The notes beneath the pieces are model-generated. The model was not told the origin of the DNA. It saw nothing but the letters and a program-made list of their open reading frames with translations, and did not search any database. From Serratia proteamaculans (lineage in GTDB: Bacteria; Pseudomonadota; Gammaproteobacteria; Enterobacterales; Enterobacteriaceae), in contig NZ_SWDE01000001.1 in NCBI RefSeq assembly GCF_013337185.1, forward strand, positions 1,116,001 through 1,180,000: a DNA stretch of 64,000 nucleotides, given 5' to 3'. The position numbers were made by a program, and so were the translations under genes. Shown here piece by piece: positions 57,026-64,000 of this stretch (position 1 is its first letter; each line of letters begins with the position of its first letter).

Positions 57026-57403
57026 ATGAGCCTGTATGCAACCCTGGAAGAAGCTATTGAAGCGGCGCGCGAGGAGTTTATTGAATCCGCTGAGAGCGGT
57101 AGCGACGATCAGCCGCCGACGGTGCAACAATTCAATCTGCAAAAATACGTGATGCTGGATGGTGATATCATGTGGCAGGCCGAGTTTTTTGAGCAAGAAG
57201 GCGAGTCGGTCGAATGCCTGACACTACGCAGCGGTGCGGCGGCCCAGGCTATTTTTGACGGTGATTATGACGAAATCGAAATTAGCGCCGAATGGATAGA
57301 AGAAAACACGCTGCACGAGTGGGAAGAAGGTGATTTCCAACTCGATCCGCCGTTGGATACCGAAGAGGGCCAGACCGCCGCCGACGAGTGGGATGAACGT
57401 TGA
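57026..57403 (+). CDS. mysB: Acidic protein MysB (MsyB)
   Basis: A 125-residue very acidic soluble protein, nearly collinear with E. coli MysB: SLYATLEEAIEAAREEF, VQQFNLQKYVMLDGDIMW and PLDTEEGQTAADEWDER. It was found as a multicopy suppressor of secY/secA defects in E. coli. The position next to yceK and opgH is conserved. GGAGA precedes the ATG. Confidence 0.95.
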   Translation: MSLYATLEEAIEAAREEFIESAESGSDDQPPTVQQFNLQKYVMLDGDIMWQAEFFEQEGESVECLTLRSGAAAQAIFDGDYDEIEISAEWIEENTLHEWEEGDFQLDPPLDTEEGQTAADEWDER

Positions 57404-57468
57404 ATGATAGCGGGCGGGAGCGAGTAAAATCCCGCCCATAAACTCCCCATCATTTTCAGAGAGGCAGT

Positions 57469-58017
57469 ATGATTATCCGTCAGGCACGCCCCGAGGATTA
57501 CCCCGCCATTCTGCAGTTGCAAACACAAAATACCCCCGCCAATTTAAGCGACAGCCAGAAGCGTCAGGGTTTTATTGTTTCCAGCATGAACGAAGCTCAG
57601 TTGGCCCACATTAATCAGGGCCTCGGTATTCTGGTGGCGGTTGAAGACCAGGCGTTGGCCGGCTTTGTTTGCCTGATGACCACGGACGCCCAGCCGCGCC
57701 CGCCGGTAGTGGACGCGATGCTGGAAAAGCTGGCCGGCGAGTCATTCAACGGGAAACCTTTGAGTGAACAACGGGTATTTATGTACGGGCCGGTATGCCT
57801 GGACTCTGCCTGGCGCGGCAAAGGCGTGCTGAAGCAGTTGTTCGCCGCCGTTAAAACGCATACACGGGAGAAGTTCGACGTTGGCGCTCTGTTTATTGAC
57901 GACAGTAACCCGCATTCACTGGCTGCCCACCAGCAAGGATTAAAGATGACGGTGTTGGCGCCCTTCCACTGCGGCCCACAGGGGTACCAGCTGTTGGTGT
58001 TTGCCACCCGGGAATAG
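57469..58017 (+). CDS. GNAT family N-acetyltransferase
   Basis: A 182-residue acetyltransferase with a GNAT start (MIIRQARPEDYPAILQLQ) and the acetyl-CoA site GPVCLDSAWRGKGVLKQLF, in which the R/Q-x-x-G-x-G/A loop appears as RGKGV. The acceptor is unknown. It is not at this place in E. coli. It converges with yceK. Confidence 0.88.
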   Translation: MIIRQARPEDYPAILQLQTQNTPANLSDSQKRQGFIVSSMNEAQLAHINQGLGILVAVEDQALAGFVCLMTTDAQPRPPVVDAMLEKLAGESFNGKPLSEQRVFMYGPVCLDSAWRGKGVLKQLFAAVKTHTREKFDVGALFIDDSNPHSLAAHQQGLKMTVLAPFHCGPQGYQLLVFATRE

Positions 58018-58019
58018 AC

Positions 58020-58265
58020 TTACTCGTAAGGCCCGTGCTGTGCATCAAACGGCAGCATAAAAGTATCCACCACCATCGACAGCGGTACATCGATCACCGT
58101 GACATAGCGCCAGGGGGTATCGCGCAGATCCCATTGCACACCCGGGTAGTATTGATGGCCGTGGCCGGCACCCGGTACTGTGCGGCTGATAATACTGCCG
58201 CAGCCGGTTAACAGCGTCACGCCTGTTGCCAATAATGCCAGCCGAAAAAAAGAAGAGAGATTCAC
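58020..58265 (-). CDS. yceK: Lipoprotein YceK
   Basis: An 81-residue outer-membrane lipoprotein. The signal segment ends with lipobox LLTGC, then GSIISRTVPGAGHGHQYYPG. The C-terminal DVPLSMVVDTFMLPFDAQHG is shared with E. coli YceK (DUF1375). GTG at 58263-58265 is chosen as start; a TTG one codon upstream is possible. In E. coli yceK is next to opgH and mysB, as here. Confidence 0.9.
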   Translation of the reverse strand: MNLSSFFRLALLATGVTLLTGCGSIISRTVPGAGHGHQYYPGVQWDLRDTPWRYVTVIDVPLSMVVDTFMLPFDAQHGPYE

Positions 58266-58427
58266 CAAATTGACTCTTAGCCCTGGTTGTTCTGAAAGTA
58301 AACAACGCCCGGCGCGAATGTTAGCATAGTTTTTTCCTTGCAGATCGTCAGCATTGCGTAAGCGAATAGCCAAAAAAAACGGGGAACACGCTGTGCGCAT
58401 TCCCCGTTTGGGCTACCCAATCAACGC

Positions 58428-60989
58428 TTAGCGCTGACCTTGCGGATGAGCCCGTTCATTGTGTGGCAGTTGCTGATAATGCTCACGCCAGGCTGCACCT
58501 TCCGGCAACAACCAAACACGCTGATGCAGGCGCGACAAGGCAACGGGATCGCTCAACAGTTCCAGGCGTTTGCCCTTCACCAATTTCTCCGGCCCCAGTT
58601 GCAACGCCTCATTCACCCGCTCTTCACGATTGCGCTCGATAGCACCGCGCAGATGGTGACGCGCGGTCGCCAGCGCAGCCGCCAAAGCATTGAACGACGG
58701 GTTAACCACGGCGTGCATAAAGCCATTGGCCAGTGCACGTTCACGGTTAAGCTGCAGATACTCTTCGGTCGCCAGCAGTTCACGCGGAGGAGAATACTCT
58801 TCCGGGATCAGGAACAGTTTGGCGCGCTTGCTCTTGATCCCCAGCGTCGCACGGCTCGACAGAGACGAAACGATCGGTGACAGGATCAGCGAGAAGACGA
58901 TTGGCGACAACCACCACAGGAAGCGCAGATCCAGCCAGGCCATCCCCCCCGCCCAGACCAGACCGAGCAGCATCTGTGAACCATGGCGCTTAAAGGCTTC
59001 GCTCCATGGCGTGTCATCATCGTCACGCTGCGGAGAATTCCACACCACTTCCCAACCGAGGAAGGCGCTGACCACAAACACCGTGTGGAACAACATGCGT
59101 ACCGGAGCCAACAGCACCGAGAACAGCATTTCCAACAGCATCGACAGGAACAGACGCACGCCACCGCCGTATTCTTTGGCGCCCTTCGCCCAGATCAGCA
59201 CGATACTGAGCAGCTTGGGCAGGAACAACAGCACCAGAGTGGTAGAGAACAGCGCTATTGCCAGTTCAGGACGCCACTGCGGCCAGACCGGGAACAGCTG
59301 ACGCGGCTGCAGGAAGTACTGCGGCTCCATCAGGGTATGCACCACCTGCAACGCGGTGGACAACGCCAGGAACATAAACCACAGCGGTGCCGACAGATAG
59401 GACATCACGCCGGTCAGGAACACCGCACGGTGCACCGGGTGCATGCCCTTAACCAGGAACAGACGGAAGTTCATCAGGTTACCGTGGCACCAGCGACGGT
59501 CACGCTTCAGCTCATCCAGCAGGTTCGGCGGCAATTCTTCGTAGCTGCCCGGCAGATCATAAGCAATCCACACGCCCCAACCGGCACGACGCATCAGCGC
59601 GGCTTCCACAAAGTCATGCGACAAGATGGAACCGGCAAAGGAGCCTTCACCCGGCAGCGGTGCCAGTGCACAGTGCTCGATAAACGGCTTCACGCGGATA
59701 ATCGCGTTGTGACCCCAGTAGTGCGACTCACCCAACTGCCAGAAGTGCAGGCCAGCGGTAAACAGCGGCCCGTAGACCCGGGTGGCAAACTGTTGCACAC
59801 GGGCATACAGCGTATCCATACCCGAAGCTTTCGGCGCAGACTGAATGATACCGGCGTTCGGGTTGGCTTCCATCAGGCGCACCAGACCGGTGAGACACTC
59901 GCCGCTCATCACGCTATCGGCATCCAGGATCACCATATAGCTGTACTCACCACCCCAGCGACGGCAGAAGTCGTCGATGTTGCCGCTTTTACGTTTCACA
60001 CGGCGACGGCGACGGCGATAGAAGATACGACCATGGCCATCTACATCACGGCACAGTTCCATCCAGGCCTTCTGTTCCGCCATGCAGATATCCGGGTCGT
60101 AACTGTCACTCAGCACGTAGATATCGAAATGCTCCAGCTGACCGGTGGCGGCAACCGACTCATAGGTCGCACGCAAGCCGGCGAACACCCGTTCGACGTC
60201 TTCGTTACAGATAGGCATGATCAACGCGGTGCGGTGCGCCGGATTGATTGGCTCATCGCCCTTGATAGTGGAAGAGATACTGTATTTGTCTTTGCCGATC
60301 AGCAGCTGCAGGAAGCCCATCAGCGCAGTCCAGAAACCGGCCGATACCCAACAGAACAGAATGGCGAACAGGATCAGAATGCCGGTTTGCAGTACGTAAG
60401 GCAGCAGTTGCAGCACCGACTGCATCAGATCCTGGTCCAGCATCGCCATCGGGTCGATCAGCGCCCAGCCCTGATACGGCAAAATGGTTTTCATGTACCA
60501 GGTGGCGATACCGGTCTGCACCAGCATCAACACCAGCAGCACATAACGACGCATTGAACCGACCACACGCCAGCGGTTTTCCGCGGCGGCTTCCTCTTTG
60601 GAAGCATGGCGGTTGTGCGGCGAACGCCCCAGCAGGGAATCCCAGAAGCGCGCCACCGGGTTGGTGCGCCAGGCTTCAGGGAACATGCTGGTACGTTTAA
60701 TCGGTGGCGTGGCCTTCAAAATACTGCGGCCTTCCACGTCATTGTCAAAATCGTCGTCACTGACCGCATCCGGCCAGGCGCTTTCGATACGCGCCTTGAC
60801 CGAGGCCAGCGCCACGTCATCCGCCGACAGCGTATCAACGTTGGCATCGGCGGCGCCCATCTTGCGATGCAGCGCCTCCAGTGCCTTGGCGTCATCCGCT
60901 CCCGGCTCGGGTTTAAGCGCCTCCGACCGCTCAGCGGTCAGAGGCATTGCCGCAAGATAATCCTGGGCAAGTTGAGTAGGCTTATTCAT
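58428..60989 (-). CDS. opgH: Glucan biosynthesis glucosyltransferase OpgH
   Basis: An 853-residue inner-membrane glycosyltransferase (GT2) that polymerises and exports beta-glucan for osmoregulated periplasmic glucans. The long cytoplasmic N terminus (which binds FtsZ in E. coli when UDP-glucose is high) precedes membrane helices and the GT-A domain with [26 protein letters not shown] and QLRWCxG-like [13 protein letters not shown]. It overlaps opgG by eight bases (ATGAATAA), so translation is coupled. Confidence 0.96.
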   Translation of the reverse strand: MNKPTQLAQDYLAAMPLTAERSEALKPEPGADDAKALEALHRKMGAADANVDTLSADDVALASVKARIESAWPDAVSDDDFDNDVEGRSILKATPPIKRTSMFPEAWRTNPVARFWDSLLGRSPHNRHASKEEAAAENRWRVVGSMRRYVLLVLMLVQTGIATWYMKTILPYQGWALIDPMAMLDQDLMQSVLQLLPYVLQTGILILFAILFCWVSAGFWTALMGFLQLLIGKDKYSISSTIKGDEPINPAHRTALIMPICNEDVERVFAGLRATYESVAATGQLEHFDIYVLSDSYDPDICMAEQKAWMELCRDVDGHGRIFYRRRRRRVKRKSGNIDDFCRRWGGEYSYMVILDADSVMSGECLTGLVRLMEANPNAGIIQSAPKASGMDTLYARVQQFATRVYGPLFTAGLHFWQLGESHYWGHNAIIRVKPFIEHCALAPLPGEGSFAGSILSHDFVEAALMRRAGWGVWIAYDLPGSYEELPPNLLDELKRDRRWCHGNLMNFRLFLVKGMHPVHRAVFLTGVMSYLSAPLWFMFLALSTALQVVHTLMEPQYFLQPRQLFPVWPQWRPELAIALFSTTLVLLFLPKLLSIVLIWAKGAKEYGGGVRLFLSMLLEMLFSVLLAPVRMLFHTVFVVSAFLGWEVVWNSPQRDDDDTPWSEAFKRHGSQMLLGLVWAGGMAWLDLRFLWWLSPIVFSLILSPIVSSLSSRATLGIKSKRAKLFLIPEEYSPPRELLATEEYLQLNRERALANGFMHAVVNPSFNALAAALATARHHLRGAIERNREERVNEALQLGPEKLVKGKRLELLSDPVALSRLHQRVWLLPEGAAWREHYQQLPHNERAHPQGQR

Positions 60990-62550
60990 TGGCAGGTAGC
61001 TGATAGCTCCAGGTTTCCGACAGGGTCTTATCACCATTGACCAGCGCTGCGCGCATTTCTACCGGCTTCTTGTCGTCTTTCACTTTCAGACGCAGCGTCA
61101 GGCGCCAGCCTTTGGTCACTGGATTATAGCGGACATTGTTTTCTACCATCTCACCGTTATCACCGATGCTCACCTGAGCGGCAACCGGCGTAGCGCCATC
61201 CAGGCCTTTCAGTACCGGTCCGACGAAATCAACCAGGAATGCCACGCTGCCGTCTGGCTCGCGGATCAGGTTTGACTGCTTCACGTCGCCGGTAGAACGC
61301 ATGGTCTGGCTGACGTAGGCAATATCCTGTGAATGCAACTTGTCTTCGTCACGGGTGAAGTGCAGGCGATAGTTCAGCGCCAGCGGCGTTTTGGCATCCG
61401 GCAACACGTCCGGAGTCCAGAAAGCAACGATATTGTCATTGGTTTCATCCGCCGTTGGGATTTCCACCAGCTCAACCTTACCTTTGCCCCAGTCGCCACG
61501 CGGCTCAATCCAGGCGCTTGGGCGCAGATCGTAACGATCGTCCAGATCTTCATAATCCTTGAAGTTGCGGCCGCGCTGCAGCAGACCGAAACCTTTAGGG
61601 TTCTCGACCTGATAGGTGCTGACAGACAGATGCTTAGGATTATTCAGCGGACGCCAGATCCACTCGCCGTTACCGGCATGGATAGACAGACCATTGGAAT
61701 CATGCAGCGCCGGGCGGTAGTTCTGCGTCGGCGAAGGTTGGTTCGGCCCGAACAGGTACATGCTGGTCAACGGTGCCATACCCAGTTTGCCGACCTTGTC
61801 GCGCAGGAACACTTTAGACTCAACGTCCACCGTGGTATCGCGGCCCGGATAGACCACAAAACGGTAAGCCCCGGTAGCACGCGGTGAGTCCAGCAGCGCA
61901 TAAATGACCAAATGCTTGTCGCCCTGCTTCGGACGTTCAACCCAGAACTCGCGGAAACGCGGGAACTCTTCGCCGGACGGCAAGGCGGTATCAATAGCCA
62001 GGCCACGGGCTGAAATCCCGTACACCTGTCCTTTACCTACCACGCGGAAGTAGCTCGCGCCCAGCAGGCTCATAATTTCGTCGTTCTTATCCGCACTGTT
62101 GATCGGATAAATCACCTTGAAACCGGCAAAGCCGAGATTTTTTACCGATTCCGGATCGTGCTTGACCGAACCAAAATTGAAGTAGTCCGGGTTGTACTTG
62201 ATCTGCTTGACGGTGGTCGAGGTGACCTCGTTGATTTTCACCGGCGTGTCGAAGTACATCCCCTGATGATAAAACTCAAGCTTGAATGGGGTTTTCAGCT
62301 TGCTCCAATAGGCTTTATCGTGATTGAACTGAATTTGCTGATAGTCCGCGAATTTCATCTCACGGAATTGAGAAGGAAGGTTGCTTTTCGGCGCCTCGAA
62401 GCCTTTCCCTGCCAGATCCTGCGCCTGCTTGGCCACATCATCAATAGAAAAAGCCCATGCCGGCGAAGTCAACAGCGTGAACAATACGGTCGCACCTAAC
62501 CAACGTACGCTCGCGGCGCGTGGTTTCTTGGATAATATATTAACTAGCAC
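60982..62550 (-). CDS. opgG: Periplasmic glucan biosynthesis protein OpgG
   Basis: A 522-residue periplasmic protein required for branching or export of the glucan backbone. The signal peptide ends LLTSPAWA before [46 protein letters not shown] and [10 protein letters not shown] are conserved. The start is uncertain: I chose GTG 62548-62550, which has AGGGGGG upstream; an ATG at 62587-62589 would add 13 residues but has no ribosome binding site. Operon with opgH. Confidence 0.93.
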   Translation of the reverse strand: MLVNILSKKPRAASVRWLGATVLFTLLTSPAWAFSIDDVAKQAQDLAGKGFEAPKSNLPSQFREMKFADYQQIQFNHDKAYWSKLKTPFKLEFYHQGMYFDTPVKINEVTSTTVKQIKYNPDYFNFGSVKHDPESVKNLGFAGFKVIYPINSADKNDEIMSLLGASYFRVVGKGQVYGISARGLAIDTALPSGEEFPRFREFWVERPKQGDKHLVIYALLDSPRATGAYRFVVYPGRDTTVDVESKVFLRDKVGKLGMAPLTSMYLFGPNQPSPTQNYRPALHDSNGLSIHAGNGEWIWRPLNNPKHLSVSTYQVENPKGFGLLQRGRNFKDYEDLDDRYDLRPSAWIEPRGDWGKGKVELVEIPTADETNDNIVAFWTPDVLPDAKTPLALNYRLHFTRDEDKLHSQDIAYVSQTMRSTGDVKQSNLIREPDGSVAFLVDFVGPVLKGLDGATPVAAQVSIGDNGEMVENNVRYNPVTKGWRLTLRLKVKDDKKPVEMRAALVNGDKTLSETWSYQLPANE

Positions 62551-62808
62551 ATCCCCCCCTATTCGTGTGCTCAAATCATTTAAATCCATATTAATGGATT
62601 ATTCAGCTTTCCGACAACATGATAAATGGATGGTTCATGTTTATGGCTCATTGTTTAAGCAGCTGACTAAACACCAGCGTAGCAAGCCCCGCAACAAGAC
62701 GCTATGGAAAAATGTGAAACGCTATAGTAGGGTTTGAGGTTCGATTTAACCATTGCCGACTTATTAAGCGTGTTAATGACCATTCGATAAAATCATCAGC
62801 GGTAAACT
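62551..62808. promoter_or_regulatory. Divergent promoter region of opgGH and opgC
   Basis: A 258-base gap with AT-rich stretches. Both sets of glucan genes probably share regulation from here; osmotic control is known in E. coli. I cannot assign boxes with confidence. Confidence 0.5.
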
Positions 62809-63939
62809 ATGACTAAAGGCAGCAACCAACGCGAGTTTTTCCTCGATTCGATCCGGGCTTATTTGATGCTGCTCGGCATCCCTTTTCATCTGTCCCTGAT
62901 CTATTCCAGCCATGCCTGGGCGGTGAACAGTGCTACACCTTCCTTCTCGCTGACAGTGCTGAACGACTTCATCCATGCCTTCCGCATGCAGGTGTTCTTT
63001 GTGATTTCCGGCTACTTCTCATACCTGCTCTATGAGCGTTATGAACGCCATAAGTGGTTGAAGGTAAGGCTGGAGCGGGTGGCCATCCCGCTGCTGAGTT
63101 CGATCCCGTTAATAACGGTGCCACAGTTTTTCATGCTGAAATACTTCACCGATAAATTAAACGGCTGGGAAAATTTTTCGCTCTATCAGAAAATAAATGT
63201 AACAGTTTGGGAACTGGTTTCTCACCTGTGGTTTTTATTAACCCTGTCCTTACTGACTACCCTTTGTTTTTATCTGTTCAAAAAAATCAAGGCAATTAAA
63301 AGTAATGCCCCACCCTATCCAATAAATAAAATGACTGGATTAGGAAATATCTCACTGTTCTTTCTTATTTATGCTTTATGCTATTCGGCCGGGCACCGTA
63401 TTATTTTAATTTTTGCTCCATATTTACTCTCCAATGGCCTGTTCAATTTCGTGGTCATGGAGACGATGTTCTACCTGCCGTTCTTCATCCTTGGCGCTTA
63501 CGCCTTCAAGTATGTGTGGTTGAAAGAGATTTTCCTCAAACCCTCCGTCTGGTCGCTGCTCGGTTCACTGCTGCTGTTCGTTGCCTACATGCTGAATCAG
63601 AAGTATCTGGCCCACAGTAGCTATATGTTTGAACTGGAAGTGCTGATCAAAACCCTGCTGGGGATCCTGATGGCCAACGTGGTTTTCTCATTCGGACATA
63701 CCCTGCTGAATTATCACTCGCCACGAATCACTTATCTGGTCAACGCCTCGCTGTTTATATATCTGGTGCACCATCCACTGACCCTGATATATGGCGCGTT
63801 TGTGACGCCACATATCAACAATAACCTGCTGGGTTTCCTGCTGGGTTTGGTGTTTGTCTTCTCCTGTGCCTTCGCCTTATATGAGTTGCACAAACGCGTC
63901 CCACTACTCCGCTTCCTGTTCTCCGGAAAACCGCAATAA
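62809..63939 (+). CDS. opgC: Glucan succinyltransferase OpgC
   Basis: A 376-residue acyltransferase-3-type inner-membrane protein with about ten helices. It adds succinyl groups to periplasmic glucans. REFFLDSIRAYLMLLGIPFH has the essential His, FFVISGYFSYLLY is the acyltransferase-3 signature, and LFIYLVHHPL closes the domain. It is divergent from opgGH, as in E. coli. Confidence 0.94.
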   Translation: MTKGSNQREFFLDSIRAYLMLLGIPFHLSLIYSSHAWAVNSATPSFSLTVLNDFIHAFRMQVFFVISGYFSYLLYERYERHKWLKVRLERVAIPLLSSIPLITVPQFFMLKYFTDKLNGWENFSLYQKINVTVWELVSHLWFLLTLSLLTTLCFYLFKKIKAIKSNAPPYPINKMTGLGNISLFFLIYALCYSAGHRIILIFAPYLLSNGLFNFVVMETMFYLPFFILGAYAFKYVWLKEIFLKPSVWSLLGSLLLFVAYMLNQKYLAHSSYMFELEVLIKTLLGILMANVVFSFGHTLLNYHSPRITYLVNASLFIYLVHHPLTLIYGAFVTPHINNNLLGFLLGLVFVFSCAFALYELHKRVPLLRFLFSGKPQ

Positions 63940-63945
63940 CCAATT

Positions 63946-63970
63946 GGCATCGCCCTCGCAGGGTGATGCC
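63946..63970 (+). terminator. Hairpin after opgC
   Basis: GGCATCGCCCT/AGGGTGATGCC pairs over 11 bp (one G-U) around a CGC loop, seven bases after the opgC stop. No T tract follows, so it may be an RNA end or a repeat-type palindrome. Confidence 0.5.
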
Positions 63971-64000
63971 TCATCTCCTGGTGCCAGCAAATTCGTCTTC

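Noticed and set aside
58983-60557. 524-codon open frame antisense to opgH
   Set aside because: It mirrors codon bias of opgH on the opposite strand, has Gln/His/Arg-rich low-complexity composition and no domain, and opgH is clearly the real gene.

Overview
The window is a chromosomal segment of an Enterobacterales bacterium, most likely Serratia (S. plymuthica, liquefaciens or proteamaculans group). This rests on gene content and gene order, not on a search. The order follows the E. coli 23-25 min region, and small accessory islets separate the conserved blocks. I see no prophage, integrase, IS element, CRISPR array or rRNA.

Layout. 1-1800: the 5' part of a POT-type transporter gene, then two nearly identical tRNA-Ser(GGA) genes, each with its own promoter and terminator, and a truncated third tRNA copy. 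1813-7390: the multidrug efflux locus rarA-oqxA-oqxB-oqxR, in the same order as in Klebsiella. 7681-14099: ycfJ, ndh, ycfP, nagZ, thiK, lpoB, ycfL, hinT (envelope, respiration, peptidoglycan recycling). 14354-19105: an islet with an orphan solute-binding protein, an HxlR regulator divergent from an SDR oxidoreductase, a small secreted protein, and divergent mntH/mntR. 19162-33185: ptsG, tatD-family gene, holB, tmk, mltG, pabC, then the fatty-acid cluster fabF-acpP-fabG-fabD-fabH-plsX-rpmF-yceD, followed by yceF and rluC.

33738-37127: rne with a long leader. 37189-46142: monooxygenase, pyrC, dinI, bssS, solA, yceO, tqsA, yceJ, yceI, trhO, interrupted by two genes I cannot name. 46319-56818: a second accessory stretch holding an OYE-type reductase, a 53-residue membrane protein, lpxL, a YciI protein, mdtG, a POT peptide transporter, a four-gene ArsR/YeeE-YedE operon, an AraC regulator and a type-2 leuA. 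57026-63939: mysB, a GNAT gene, yceK and the osmoregulated periplasmic glucan genes opgH-opgG, divergent from opgC.

How the genes work together. The fab block supplies acyl-ACP for phospholipid and lipid A synthesis; PlsX and LpxL consume it. NagZ, LpoB and MltG act on the cell wall. OpgGHC make and decorate periplasmic glucans. OqxAB, MdtG and TqsA export compounds. MntH/MntR handle manganese.

The most noteworthy sequence features are: two perfect inverted repeats in the rarA-oqxA gap that look like Rrf2-type (OqxR) operators; the tRNA-Ser remnant; the putative persulfide-responsive operon with overlapping genes; a RcsA-like regulator whose receiver aspartate is replaced by Asn; a convergent stop-codon overlap between the araC-type gene and leuA2; and two short genes encoding membrane proteins of 38 and 53 residues. 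I did not find a clearly new multi-gene system. Most of the window is well-conserved housekeeping DNA.
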